From positions 42,739 through 106,738 of the forward strand of contig CAJTEX010000011.1 of NCBI GenBank assembly GCA_910575615.1: a DNA stretch of 64,000 nucleotides, written 5' to 3'. The notes under the pieces are model-generated. The model made no database searches. It was not told the origin of the DNA and saw nothing but the letters and a program-made list of their open reading frames with translations. Each line of letters begins with the position of its first letter. Positions within the stretch are counted from its first letter, which is position 1. The translations under genes were made by a program, and so were the position numbers. This DNA comes from Bacteroidales bacterium. Lineage in GTDB: Bacteria; Bacteroidota; Bacteroidia; Bacteroidales; Muribaculaceae. Below are positions 15,918 through 25,686 of the stretch, in pieces.

Positions 15918-18900
15918 TTATTTTACCACTGTCTTAAGGATGTGCCCTGCGGCCTTGACGATGTAGACACCGGGGGCCAACGCGATGGTCTCTCCGGCCA
16001 CGGCGGTTCCTGAGCGCAGTGCCATTCCGGCCATGTCGTAGACAGTGTAATCACATTCCGACCCGAAGAGCAGGCCGCCTGCGACAGCTCTCACCCCGGG
16101 GGTTGCAGTCCCATCGACAGCCATCACCGAGGATGTCCCTGTAAGGACAAGGGGCACTTCCCGGCTGAGGTCGCCGAGCTTGGCCGTCAGAACATACTCT
16201 CCGATGGCTCCAGCGACAGGGGTCACATTGTCACCGTCGAAGCTGAACGCTCCGCTGTCGCCGCTCCATTCGACCCCGTCAGACACGCGGAACGCCTTGG
16301 AGACCTGTCCCATATGGTCGTCTGAATCCAGGAACACCGTGGAGGCGTAAAGACGCGCGTAGTCATCATCGGCGAATCCCGACAGCATCGGAAGCATGTC
16401 GTCTCGGCGCGACCAGCCTTCGCCGAAGTCTGTCGCTGCAAGCTCAGATGTCAGCAGCGCGCCATCCTCAGCCTCAAGGTCGTGGATGACCTGGCGGTCG
16501 TAATAGACCGCGTCAAAAGAGGTCTTGTTGCCTCGGCCTACGAAGACACCGATATTGGCAGGGGCCTCAATCGTGCTGACCACGCGTCCGGCCTGGTAGA
16601 CACGCGTGAGCGTGGTGGTTTTGGATGAGAGGTCATAACTGCCGACTATTCCACCGGCATTCTTCTCCGCCGTCACGGTGCCCATGTTGTAGGCATCGGT
16701 CACAAAGGGGTCGCCACGTCCGACGATACCGCCGGCACCTGCCGTCGTGGAGCCGAGCGAGCTTTTGGTGTTGCTCACATTGCCCAGGTTGAACGACCTC
16801 TCGACCACTGGCTGCGAGCCACGGCCGATGATGCCTCCGGCGGTGGAGCTGGTAGCGGTCACATTTCCGGCGTTGTAGCTGTCAGACACCGTCATGTTGG
16901 TGTAAGCGTAACCCAATATGCCCGCGATTTCCGTGCCGCCGTTTACCTCACCGAGGTTACGGGAGCCTGTGATGGCGCTTTCTTTGCTGGCATATCCGGC
17001 GACACCACCCACATCGGTGGTGCCGGTTACCTTCCCGGCGTTAACACCTCCGTCAATGACGGTGTTCACCATATTGCCTACGACACCGCCGGTCTTGGTG
17101 GTGCCGGTGACCGCGCCATTGTTGCGCACATCCACAATACGTATCTCCGCGCCGTTGGCATAGCCAACAACACCTCCGGTCTGTGATTTGCCGGTGATGC
17201 CACTGTTGTTGACACACTCCTGCACCAAGGCCGAGCCTGTGGCCTGTCCTACAAGGCCGCCAAGGTTGGAGGTCGAAGCCGACGACAGCACCTCACCATT
17301 GTTCACGCAATTCTGCAGCGTGCCGGCGAGAATGCCGACCAACGCGCCGACACTGCCCTTGCCGCTGATTGAGGAACCGCCGCCGATGGCAAGATTCTTG
17401 ACCACACCGGAGGCGCCTACACGTCCGAAAAGTCCGACTCCGTCGACAGTCTCCTCGACGTATATGTTGTCAATCATCCGGCTGCCGCCGTCAAAGATGC
17501 CATTGAACTCTACCAGCCCGTTGCCGGCGATCGGCGTGAACTGCGCGCCGTCCATATCTATGTCGGCGGTCATCAGGAAATGTTTCCCCGCATAATCCTG
17601 GCCGGAAGCGGCCATATCGGCGGAAAGCTTATCGAGGTCGGCAGCCGACTCAATCAGATAGGGGCTTTCGGCGGTGCCGTCACCGTTGAAAATGTCGGCC
17701 AGCGCGGCAATCGACAACGAACGGCTGCGGCCTCCGTCGAGCGTGGCGGTCAGCTCATCCTTGACATAAGTATCGGTGTTTGTCACAAGCAGCTTGTCTC
17801 CTGAGATGCTGAACGCCACACCATCCCTGAGCGACCACACAAGCCCTTCGGCCACCGCGAGGGTCGCGTCAGCGGCAAGCTGCTCACATCCCATCCCGTC
17901 GGCAAACCATACTGGCATGGACGCCAGGCGCGAGGCCTCCTCGTCGGCAAACATCGCCAACCGGGGATAACGCCCGTCAGTCGCCAGCCATTTCCCTTCC
18001 ATGCCAGCCACGGGGAGCGTGGCGACGGTCAGGGAGGCGGTCGGCAACGCCGTCACACCGTCAAACGGCGTGCCCGACATTACTATCTGGCTGTCATAAT
18101 ACACATTTTCAAACGTTCCGCCGGCATCCTTGCCTATCGCGGCCCCTGAATTGTCGCGCGATGACAGAATCTCAATCTGCCCGATTGACAAAGCGTTGGA
18201 GACCACGCCGCCCGCCTTGCTGTCGGTGACGATTCCGGCCACCTCAGAGCCTGCAGACAACCGGCCCGTGTTGATCACATTCTTGACTGTCCCTTTGTTG
18301 AGGCACACAATGCCGCCGACGGTCTTGGAACCTGAAGGGCCTCCCGCCACATCACCATTGTTCTGGCAGTTCTCCACCAGACCCTCGTTGTGATACACGA
18401 TTCCGGCCATGGCGCCACCATTGCCGGTGGCCGAGAGCCGTCCCTCGTTATAGCAATCGATTATGCGGCTGTCGCCATAAGCCACATACGCTATTCCGCC
18501 CGAGAAACCTGTGGTTGTCGGTATGTCGGCATAGTTGCGGCAATTCTCCACAGTGCCGTAAAGCACCGCCACGAACGGGGCGAAATTGCGGAAGATGTCA
18601 AAACTGCAACTGCCGTCTATGGTCAGGTTCTTGACAACGCCGTCGGAGTAGACCGTGCGGAAAAGCCCGACATTCATCACACTGTTTGTCCGCGAGTCGA
18701 GGGTAAGGTTCTTTATCTTGTGGTTTCCCCCGTCGAAAACCCCGTTGAACGCAAGCTCGGCCGAATTGAACGCCATCGGGACGAACGCCGTGCCGGCCAT
18801 GTCTATGTCAGCGGTCATCAGGAAATGCTCGCCGGTGAAGTCAAGCCCTTGGGCATTGGTGGCGTCGGAGAGCTTCATCAGGTCATTGGCGTCGGAGATG

Positions 18901-20429
18901 AGGTATGGCGATCCGGCAGTGCCCTCTCCCTGGAAAATCACAGGATAGACACTCACCAGCAGCCTCTTCTCACTGTTGCCCAGGTAAGCGTGGAGCTGTA
19001 TGTCGACCTTCTTGTCGCCACGGGTAACCGAAATCTGGTTGCCCGACATAGTGGCCGCGGAGTTGCGGTTCATCTCCCATTCCACATCATTGGCGGAGCT
19101 GACCGAAAAGTCAGAGGTCACCTTGATGGCGCGGTCGCCGTCAGCCAGGAATATCGGAGTGGCACCGAGGATGGCCGCCTCGGTGTCGGCTGTGTTGGCC
19201 AGGCGGGGATACATGCCCTCGCTGAAGACCCACACCGTATTGTCAAAGCCCACGATTCCGGCCGCGGAGGTAAGCTGCGCCGTGGTGAGGCCGTTTGACT
19301 GGCTGCAAACGCCTGTGATCTGGGAATCATACCAGGAGTTGACAATGGTGGCCCGGGTGTGATTGGCCCCGACAAGCTCCACACCCTCGTGGCGGGCGGT
19401 CATGGCTGTGAACACCGGCCCCATGTTGAGACTGTTCTCGATGACCAGCTCGGAGTTGTCGGTCGACACCTGCCCGACAAGGCCACCCACCGAAGTGGAG
19501 TAGACATTGTAGACGGTGCCCACATTGTAGCAGTCTTTTATCTTCGCGCCCTTCTCGAAAGAGTTGGTGAGCGCGCCAGATGTCCCGGTCGACGATATGT
19601 AGCCCGAGTTCCAGCAACGCAGCATCTCACAGCCGCTCAATGTGCCGGTGATGCCGCCGCAATTGTTCGCGAGGCTGCCGGAGATGGCTCCGGTGAAATA
19701 ACAGTCATGGATGTGGGGCGAACTGTTGAGTTTTATGGTGACTCCGGTGATACCGCCAAACTGCACGTTGTTCTGGTTCGGGGCGAGGGAGACGATGTTG
19801 ACCGAGCTGCCGCAACCCTCCACCTGACCGTAGTTCTGACCAATCACACCTCCGGCGTTGGAGGTAGATGTTATGGAGCCTGAGACGGTGCATCCCTTCA
19901 CGAGTCCTTTGTTCTCACCCACAAGTCCACCCTTGTAACTGCCGTCGAGCGACTCAAACACGCCGTTGACCACATGGCAGTTCTCGATGAGCCCTTCAGA
20001 GGCCGCCGCTATGAATCCGGCGTATGAGTTGCTTGTGGTCAGGGATGGCTGGGTCAGGGTGAGGTCTTTCACCACCCCGGCGGAGCCGAGGGAGGCGAAA
20101 AGACCGATATGCTTCTTGTCGGAATTGAACTTCAGGCCTGTGATGCGGTGGCCGTTGCCGTCGAATGTACCGGCGAACTTCTTTGGCTGGTTGGCCCCGG
20201 TATGGCCGATCATCGGGTTAGAGCTTACCGTCAGGTCGGCTTCGAGACGCAGGGTCATGCCCGCCATGTCATTACCGTCAGTGACCAGTTGGGCCAGCTC
20301 ATCGAGGTCGGCAGCCTTGGTTATCAGATAAGGGGTCTCGGCGGAACCGTCACCGCCGCTGAATGTCTGCGCCATGGCCGACAGCCCCATCATCGCGCCG
20401 GACGATAGCAAAAGCAGTATTCGTTTCAT
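15918..20429 (-). CDS. Very large secreted GLUG-repeat protein with T9SS sorting tail
   Basis: A 1503-aa cell-surface or secreted protein, probably an adhesin or binding protein. A signal peptide (MKRILLLLSSGAMMGLSAMAQ) is followed by three modules. Each opens with an F-x-G-x-G-T-x-x-x-P-Y-L-I motif: TFSGGDGSAETPYLI at about residue 22, VIFQGEGTAGSPYLI near 498 and IFNGDGTAESPYLI near 911. Each module contains strings of GLUG-type repeats, e.g. GGVVGYANGAEI, GGVAGYASKESA and GGIIGRGSQ, the third having the most. GLUG strings form beta-helix-like solenoids. The last 65 residues (YTVYDMAGMALRSG...LAPGVYIVKAAGHILKTVVK) form a clear type A sorting domain. It starts 57 bases after the secreted subtilase gene on the same strand. 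The ligand is unknown. Confidence 0.87.
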   Translation of the reverse strand: MKRILLLLSSGAMMGLSAMAQTFSGGDGSAETPYLITKAADLDELAQLVTDGNDMAGMTLRLEADLTVSSNPMIGHTGANQPKKFAGTFDGNGHRITGLKFNSDKKHIGLFASLGSAGVVKDLTLTQPSLTTSNSYAGFIAAASEGLIENCHVVNGVFESLDGSYKGGLVGENKGLVKGCTVSGSITSTSNAGGVIGQNYGQVEGCGSSVNIVSLAPNQNNVQFGGITGVTIKLNSSPHIHDCYFTGAISGSLANNCGGITGTLSGCEMLRCWNSGYISSTGTSGALTNSFEKGAKIKDCYNVGTVYNVYSTSVGGLVGQVSTDNSELVIENSLNMGPVFTAMTARHEGVELVGANHTRATIVNSWYDSQITGVCSQSNGLTTAQLTSAAGIVGFDNTVWVFSEGMYPRLANTADTEAAILGATPIFLADGDRAIKVTSDFSVSSANDVEWEMNRNSAATMSGNQISVTRGDKKVDIQLHAYLGNSEKRLLVSVYPVIFQGEGTAGSPYLISDANDLMKLSDATNAQGLDFTGEHFLMTADIDMAGTAFVPMAFNSAELAFNGVFDGGNHKIKNLTLDSRTNSVMNVGLFRTVYSDGVVKNLTIDGSCSFDIFRNFAPFVAVLYGTVENCRNYADIPTTTGFSGGIAYVAYGDSRIIDCYNEGRLSATGNGGAMAGIVYHNEGLVENCQNNGDVAGGPSGSKTVGGIVCLNKGTVKNVINTGRLSAGSEVAGIVTDSKAGGVVSNALSIGQIEILSSRDNSGAAIGKDAGGTFENVYYDSQIVMSGTPFDGVTALPTASLTVATLPVAGMEGKWLATDGRYPRLAMFADEEASRLASMPVWFADGMGCEQLAADATLAVAEGLVWSLRDGVAFSISGDKLLVTNTDTYVKDELTATLDGGRSRSLSIAALADIFNGDGTAESPYLIESAADLDKLSADMAASGQDYAGKHFLMTADIDMDGAQFTPIAGNGLVEFNGIFDGGSRMIDNIYVEETVDGVGLFGRVGASGVVKNLAIGGGSSISGKGSVGALVGILAGTLQNCVNNGEVLSSASTSNLGGLVGQATGSALVQECVNNSGITGKSQTGGVVGYANGAEIRIVDVRNNGAVTGTTKTGGVVGNMVNTVIDGGVNAGKVTGTTDVGGVAGYASKESAITGSRNLGEVNGGTEIAGILGYAYTNMTVSDSYNAGNVTATSSTAGGIIGRGSQPVVERSFNLGNVSNTKSSLGSTTAGAGGIVGRGDPFVTDAYNMGTVTAEKNAGGIVGSYDLSSKTTTLTRVYQAGRVVSTIEAPANIGVFVGRGNKTSFDAVYYDRQVIHDLEAEDGALLTSELAATDFGEGWSRRDDMLPMLSGFADDDYARLYASTVFLDSDDHMGQVSKAFRVSDGVEWSGDSGAFSFDGDNVTPVAGAIGEYVLTAKLGDLSREVPLVLTGTSSVMAVDGTATPGVRAVAGGLLFGSECDYTVYDMAGMALRSGTAVAGETIALAPGVYIVKAAGHILKTVVK

Positions 20430-20486
20430 CGTATAGTGGTTTGATTGTTAATCGGCCCCCATGACTGGCAATGGAGCCGGGATTGG

Positions 20487-22631
20487 TTATCGTTTGAGGT
20501 ATTTGACCGTCTCGCTGCGGTGGCCTGAGACAACATTCACGATGTAGAGGCCAGGGGCAAGAGAGCCGGTGTCGGGGATGAACTCGTCGCCGCAGCCCGA
20601 GGGGCCGGCCTCGGCCACCAGCGCGGTAGCCCCGTCGATGGTGTGGAATGTGAGGCGCGTGGCGGCCGACGGGCGGTAATGAAGCACCCGCAGCTGGCCG
20701 TCGACCATCTGCACAGAGAAATCGTCCTCCACAACCGACGGCACTCCCGACTGGGAGGCGAAATGGTTGAGGACATACACAAGCCCGGCATACGCGTCAA
20801 TCTTGCCGTAGCCCCAGGTGTTGCCCGGCTGGTCGCCTGTGAACTCGTCGTGGCGGGCTGTGGCGGCGAACACCTCCCGCAGGTTGTCGGGCGTGAGCGT
20901 CGGGCAGGCCTGGAGCCATGTCGCCACGATTCCGGCCACATGGGGGGAGGCCATCGAGGTGCCCTGGTACACCCCATAGTAATATGTCTTGCCGTTCCAC
21001 TGACGAGTCGCCACCTGTTCTGTCTGCGAGTTGTTGCCATTGAAGGCCGACACGATAAGGCTTCCGGGGGCGGCGATGTCAGGCTTCATGCGCCCGTCCA
21101 CTGTCGGCCCGACATTGGAATACGGGGCGATGTCATTCATCGGGAATCCCGACTCGTAGAGGGTGCCGTCGAGTTTCACCACACTGTTGCGGGAACTGTA
21201 AGAGGCGACGGTGATGATGCTCTTGCCGACACCTCCGATTTCACATGTGCCATACATGTTGTCAGGCACATCCATGACCGGCAGATGCTGCAGGAAACAG
21301 CAATAGTTCTCGTTGGCCCACGCATGCACCGTCGACCCGGCATCTGCCGTCACGATGACAGCTATCACCTTGGTCGGGCGGTAGTCGGTGATGGCCAGCT
21401 GGATATGCGCCATGGGGCGGTCGTTGAGCGGGCTGCGTTGTGTCACAATCGAGAAATAGCCGCCCGACTCGTCATACGGCTGTTGCAGGGTGATGGTACC
21501 GCTGTAGTCGTTGGCCGCGTTGAAGGCCCGGCTCTGGTAGACAGGTTCCATGGTCTCCTTGTCGACAGTGCAGACCCTGACCTTCATGTTGGCCCCGGGT
21601 TCTCCCCATATCTGCAGCTCGCCGATTCCCGACATCCCTTCCAGGAAACCGATTCCGGCGAAAAGCCTGTCGTCGCTGTCAGCCATAGTCTTCGAGATGT
21701 GCATGTTTATCAACGCGTTGTTGCCGGCCGCGCCGACCACGATGCGTCCCTCTCCGGTCAGCTCGTCAATCATCTGGTCGCGCAACGAAGACCCGTCGTG
21801 GGGGCCCATCTCCGTTCCCAGGCTCATGTTTATGACAGCCGGCTTGTCGGCCTCGTCTGCGTAGTCGAAGATGAATTTTATGGCGTCGGAAATCCCGGTG
21901 TCTATATCTTTGAAGGAGGAGAACACAAGGTCTGCGTCATATGCCACCCCGTGGTAGGGGCTTTCCATGTCTGACCCGGCGGCAATGCCCATCACGTGGC
22001 ATCCATGTGAATAATACGCCATATCAGTGCCCCTGGCCGTTATCCCCTCCTGGGTGTCATAGCAACTGCCATAGGTGTAAGGGGCAGGGGGCACCCCGGT
22101 CTCATCGGCCTGGCACCATACACGCTTGATGCGCAGCGTGGTGCCGTCCTGGGCGAAAAATGCCGGATGGGTGAAATCCACCCCTCCGTCAATCACCCCG
22201 ACGATTGTCCCTTTCCCTGAAAACGGAGTCTCGAGCGGGGGAGTCGCCGAATGGATGTCGGTCACCCTGGTGTCGCTCCTGGCGGCATCCATAAGCATCT
22301 TGGCGGGCTGGGCCGCCTGCACACATTCAACCGACTCCAGCGCGGCCACATCATAGACGCGGTCTGCCGGAATCAACGCCGTCAGTATCGACGGGGTGAC
22401 AGTCTGCACGGTCACTCCCAGCATCGCCAGGGAATCGACGCAAGAGGGATCGTTGTATTTCACATAGGCATTGATTACTCCGGGAAGACCGGCCCCCGTG
22501 GCATCATTGGCTTGAATTGACGCCCGCGGGCGGGACATCAGGTCCATAATGGTGTTGGATGTGAGCTTCGCCGTATCGGCGGAATACACCATAAATGAGG
22601 ACATTAGCAACAGTAGCAAAATTTTTCTCAT
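20487..22631 (-). CDS. Secreted subtilisin-like serine protease (S8) with T9SS tail
   Basis: A 714-aa exported protease. The signal peptide is MRKILLLLLMSSFMVYS. A pro-region reaches about residue 115, and the S8 domain follows. The catalytic triad is visible: Asp148 in VIDGGVDFTHP, His209 in SHGCHVMG (Cys replaces the usual Thr of HGTHV) and Ser559 in GTSMASPHVAG. The Asn for the oxyanion hole is in GAAGNN. An insert of about 200 residues separates His and Ser, as in C5a-peptidase-like S8 enzymes. The C-terminus (LTFHTIDGATALVAEAG...LAPGLYIVNVVSG) is a T9SS sorting domain. The GLUG protein gene follows directly, so the protease may process or release surface proteins including its neighbour (inference). 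Confidence 0.9.
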   Translation of the reverse strand: MRKILLLLLMSSFMVYSADTAKLTSNTIMDLMSRPRASIQANDATGAGLPGVINAYVKYNDPSCVDSLAMLGVTVQTVTPSILTALIPADRVYDVAALESVECVQAAQPAKMLMDAARSDTRVTDIHSATPPLETPFSGKGTIVGVIDGGVDFTHPAFFAQDGTTLRIKRVWCQADETGVPPAPYTYGSCYDTQEGITARGTDMAYYSHGCHVMGIAAGSDMESPYHGVAYDADLVFSSFKDIDTGISDAIKFIFDYADEADKPAVINMSLGTEMGPHDGSSLRDQMIDELTGEGRIVVGAAGNNALINMHISKTMADSDDRLFAGIGFLEGMSGIGELQIWGEPGANMKVRVCTVDKETMEPVYQSRAFNAANDYSGTITLQQPYDESGGYFSIVTQRSPLNDRPMAHIQLAITDYRPTKVIAVIVTADAGSTVHAWANENYCCFLQHLPVMDVPDNMYGTCEIGGVGKSIITVASYSSRNSVVKLDGTLYESGFPMNDIAPYSNVGPTVDGRMKPDIAAPGSLIVSAFNGNNSQTEQVATRQWNGKTYYYGVYQGTSMASPHVAGIVATWLQACPTLTPDNLREVFAATARHDEFTGDQPGNTWGYGKIDAYAGLVYVLNHFASQSGVPSVVEDDFSVQMVDGQLRVLHYRPSAATRLTFHTIDGATALVAEAGPSGCGDEFIPDTGSLAPGLYIVNVVSGHRSETVKYLKR

Positions 22632-22960
22632 AATGGATCCGAGCTGAGTTATTGTATTGGATATTCGTAAATTTAAACATAACTTTGCATTTCACCCTCC
22701 CCTCATTTGTTAATCGTTGTTAATATCATTAATTAATTGACTTACATCAACCATATGACATATCAGCCCCCCACGATGAATCGTCGACAAATTCAAACCA
22801 TACCAAAATGACAAAAACAGCGGCCATCATGCCAAAAAATCTCCTCATAACGCGACAAACGCAAGCGTTGAGGATTTTTCACTATATAATCAAGGAGGAT
22901 TAAAGGAAAATTGCGTAAATTTGTGGCCAAGTATATTCCGAGACATCCGACGATCAGTCA
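22632..22960. other. Divergent intergenic region between the subtilase and nnr
   Basis: No gene is seen. The stretch is A+T-rich. It has plus-strand -7 elements TAACTTTG at 22679-22686 (with TTGG 19 bases upstream, near 22656) and TAAATTTG at 22916-22923. No equally good element faces the subtilase; TAAATTTA on the minus strand near 22669 is one mismatch away. Confidence 0.5.
22916..22923 (+). promoter_or_regulatory. -7 element for nnr
   Basis: TAAATTTG lies 37 bases before the nnr ATG. The -33 region has no TTTG. A second possible promoter lies 240 bases further upstream. Confidence 0.55.
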
Positions 22961-24478
22961 ATGAAACTATTCACCAACGAACAGATACGTGCCATCGAGC
23001 GCCACACCATCGAGACCGAGGGCATCCCCCCCGGGGAAATCATCGAGCGGGTGGCCGAAGGGGTGGCCGACGAGATAGCGGCGCGATGGCGCCCGTCAAA
23101 ACCCACCATCGTCTTCGCCGGCCCAGGCAACAACGGAGCCGACGCGCTGGCCACGGCCCGTCTTCTCCATGACCATGGGTTCCACCCGGCGATATACCTC
23201 TTCAACATCGGCGGTGACAAGCTTTCAGGGGAATGCGCATCCGTGCGCGACCGCCTGCTCGAGGCTGTCCCTGACGCGGATTTCCACGAGGTGACCAGCC
23301 GTTTCACTCCGCCCGACATCACGTCGAGCCATCTTATCGTCGACGGCCTCTTCGGCGCGGGCCTGCGCGAGGAGCTGCGCGGCGGATTCCAGTCACTGGT
23401 GCAGTATATCAACGAAGAGAAGCCCACGGTGGTCTCCATCGACCTCCCCTCCGGGATGTTCGGCGACTGGAACCCCCGCATCGTCAACCGCAACACCATC
23501 CACGCCACCCTGACGCTGGCCATACAGTTTCCCCGCCTCTGCTTCTTCATCCCCGACAACGCCGAGCTTGTCGGAGAATGGAAGACACTCGACGTGGGGC
23601 TTAGCCAGCAGGCCATAGCCTCGCTCCCGGCGGAGTTCTGCCTGGTGGAGAAACGCGACATACACCGCCGCCTGCGCCACCGCAAGGAGTTCGCATCAAA
23701 GGCAGATTTCGGCACCGGAATACTATACGCCGGCAGCTACGGCATGATGGGAGCCGCCGTCCTGGCGGCAAAAGGAGCATTGCGCGGAGGCATCGGCAAA
23801 CTCACCGTCAGCTCCCCCAAATGGGGCTACCAGATACTCCAGACCGCAGTGCCCGAGGCTATGTACCGCAACAACCGGGGTGACGCATGCCTGACCGAAA
23901 TCCATCCCGAACGCGACTTCTCGGCCATCGCGATCGGCCCCGGCATCGGCACCAACGAGATGACCGTAAAGGCCCTCGAGGATTTCCTGTCAAGCATCGA
24001 CAAGCCTGTCATCCTCGACGCTGACGCGCTCAACTGCATCGCCTTGCGTCCGGCCATGCTCAACAACATCCCCATCCTCTCGGTGATGACCCCCCACGCC
24101 GGGGAATTCGACCGGATGTTCGGGCCGCAGCCCTCCTCCGAGGCCCGTCTGCGCAAAGCCATCGAGATGGCCAAATACTACAACATACTGATCATCCTCA
24201 AAGGACGCCACACAGCCATCGTGCGCCCCGACGGCAAGATATACTTCAACTCATCGGGCTGCCCAGGGATGGCCACCCCCGGCAGCGGCGACGTGCTGAC
24301 CGGTCTGCTCCTGGCCATGATGGCCCAGGGCTACCCCGCCGAAATCGCCTCCATAATCGCCGTCTACATCCACGGAGTGGCAGGCGAGATGGCCCAGGCC
24401 GAACAGGGGGTATACGGGGTCACCGCCGGCGACATCGCCGCCAACATCGGCCGCGCCATACGCGAGACCATGAAATGA
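22961..24478 (+). CDS. nnr: Bifunctional NAD(P)HX epimerase/dehydratase
   Basis: Repairs hydrated NADH and NADPH. The N-terminal YjeF epimerase domain (to about residue 225) shows VFAGPGNNGADALATARLL and VDGLFGAGLREELRG. The C-terminal ribokinase-like ADP-dependent dehydratase (from about 240) shows GSYGMMGAAVLAAKGALRGG, AIGPGIG, ILDADALN, TPHAGEFDRM and the nucleotide-site PGSGDVLTGLL. The length of 505 aa matches two-domain Nnr. It heads a plus-strand run with the DUF4831 gene 61 bases downstream. Confidence 0.96.
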   Translation: MKLFTNEQIRAIERHTIETEGIPPGEIIERVAEGVADEIAARWRPSKPTIVFAGPGNNGADALATARLLHDHGFHPAIYLFNIGGDKLSGECASVRDRLLEAVPDADFHEVTSRFTPPDITSSHLIVDGLFGAGLREELRGGFQSLVQYINEEKPTVVSIDLPSGMFGDWNPRIVNRNTIHATLTLAIQFPRLCFFIPDNAELVGEWKTLDVGLSQQAIASLPAEFCLVEKRDIHRRLRHRKEFASKADFGTGILYAGSYGMMGAAVLAAKGALRGGIGKLTVSSPKWGYQILQTAVPEAMYRNNRGDACLTEIHPERDFSAIAIGPGIGTNEMTVKALEDFLSSIDKPVILDADALNCIALRPAMLNNIPILSVMTPHAGEFDRMFGPQPSSEARLRKAIEMAKYYNILIILKGRHTAIVRPDGKIYFNSSGCPGMATPGSGDVLTGLLLAMMAQGYPAEIASIIAVYIHGVAGEMAQAEQGVYGVTAGDIAANIGRAIRETMK

Positions 24479-24539
24479 CCCCGCCACGGACTCCCGACAA
24501 ACACCGCCACTCGTCAATCCTCCATAACACGACAAAACG

Positions 24540-25640
24540 ATGAAACTTCCCCACATACTCCTTCTCGCCGCCTTCGCCCTGGCCCCGCTGGCCTCAAACG
24601 CCCAGCAGGCACAGCGCCTGTCGGCCACAAAGGCCAACGACTACGGGCTGGCATACTCACTGCCCAAGACGATGCTGAAGGTGACGCTGGTCGCAGAGGT
24701 CACCGTCAGGAAACCCGGCGAATTCTACCGCTACGCCCCGAAATACCTCAACGTCTCCAACCCCATCACAAAGGAGACCCATTCGGCCAAGCTCGACAAC
24801 GCCATAATCAGCTCTTACGGTATACCCGACACGGAGGAGACATACTCAATACAGTTCAAGTCGGGCTATCCCGTCTATGTCTCCCTCGACCAGGCCGGAC
24901 TCCCCCTGGCCATCAACACCGAGGAGACAATCATCACCGACACACCGGAGATTCCGGAAGCGGTGAAAGCGCAGCCCACCCCGCTTGAGACACCCGCCGC
25001 GCGTCAGGTGATAAGCGAGGAGATGCTCCAGAGCCAGTCGACAGCCAAGCGCGCCGAGCTGGCCGCCCAGGCCATCTTCGCCCTGCGCCAGACCCGCAGC
25101 GACCTCATCAGCGGACAGGCCGACAACATGCCCCCCGACGGCAGGTCGCTGCAGCTGATGCTCGACAACCTCCAGGCCCAGGAGGAGGCCCTGACCGCGA
25201 TGTTCCTCGGCACCACATCGGTGGCCACCCAGGTGGAGAGCTTCATCGTCGACCCGGCGGCGCTCGCCGACAATGACCGGTCGCGCACCGTGATAGCCCG
25301 CCTCTCGGCCATCGACGGCATAGTCGACAGCGACGACCTCTCGGGCACACCGGTATATCTCGACCTCACCGCCGTCTCCCGTGGCGAGATGCCTGTCAAC
25401 GACAAGGGGCAGACCCTTTCATTCCCCAAGAACGGAATCCCATACCGCATCCCCGGCGAACTCAGCGCCTCGGTCTCTTGCGACGGGGAGACCTACGCCA
25501 CCCGCACCCTGCCGGCCTCACAGCTGGGCATCGTCTACGGACTCGCGCCCAACTCCTTCACCGACAAGAAAGCCCCCATATACATCATCTACGATTCCGC
25601 GTCAGGCTCGATTCTGCGCCAGGGTCCGGCACTGCGCTGA
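24540..25640 (+). CDS. Exported DUF4831 family protein
   Basis: A 366-aa protein with a signal peptide (MKLPHILLLAAFALAPLASNAQ). The body starts YGLAYSLPKTMLKVTLVAEVTVRKPGEFYRYAPKYL, which I associate with DUF4831 of Bacteroidales. Residues 165-225 form a helical, Gln/Ala-rich segment (LAAQAIFALRQTRSDLISGQADNMPPDG). The C-terminal part is beta-rich and ends FTDKKAPIYIIYDSASGSILRQG. It is predicted periplasmic; the function is unknown. It sits between nnr and a Crp/Fnr gene, close enough to share a transcript. Confidence 0.75.
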   Translation: MKLPHILLLAAFALAPLASNAQQAQRLSATKANDYGLAYSLPKTMLKVTLVAEVTVRKPGEFYRYAPKYLNVSNPITKETHSAKLDNAIISSYGIPDTEETYSIQFKSGYPVYVSLDQAGLPLAINTEETIITDTPEIPEAVKAQPTPLETPAARQVISEEMLQSQSTAKRAELAAQAIFALRQTRSDLISGQADNMPPDGRSLQLMLDNLQAQEEALTAMFLGTTSVATQVESFIVDPAALADNDRSRTVIARLSAIDGIVDSDDLSGTPVYLDLTAVSRGEMPVNDKGQTLSFPKNGIPYRIPGELSASVSCDGETYATRTLPASQLGIVYGLAPNSFTDKKAPIYIIYDSASGSILRQGPALR

Positions 25641-25686
25641 CACCCACATATACCAGCACCTCCATCATACAGCATCCATACCATAT

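Noticed and set aside
18390..19298. Plus-strand open frame opposite the GLUG protein
   Set aside because: Shadow of the repeat-rich GLUG coding strand; no signal, motif or promoter.
25381..25686. 5' extension of the Crp/Fnr gene into the DUF4831 gene
   Set aside because: The extension is out of frame with DUF4831, reads as Ser/Pro/Arg-rich shadow sequence, and the regulator's family homology begins after the ATG at 25687.
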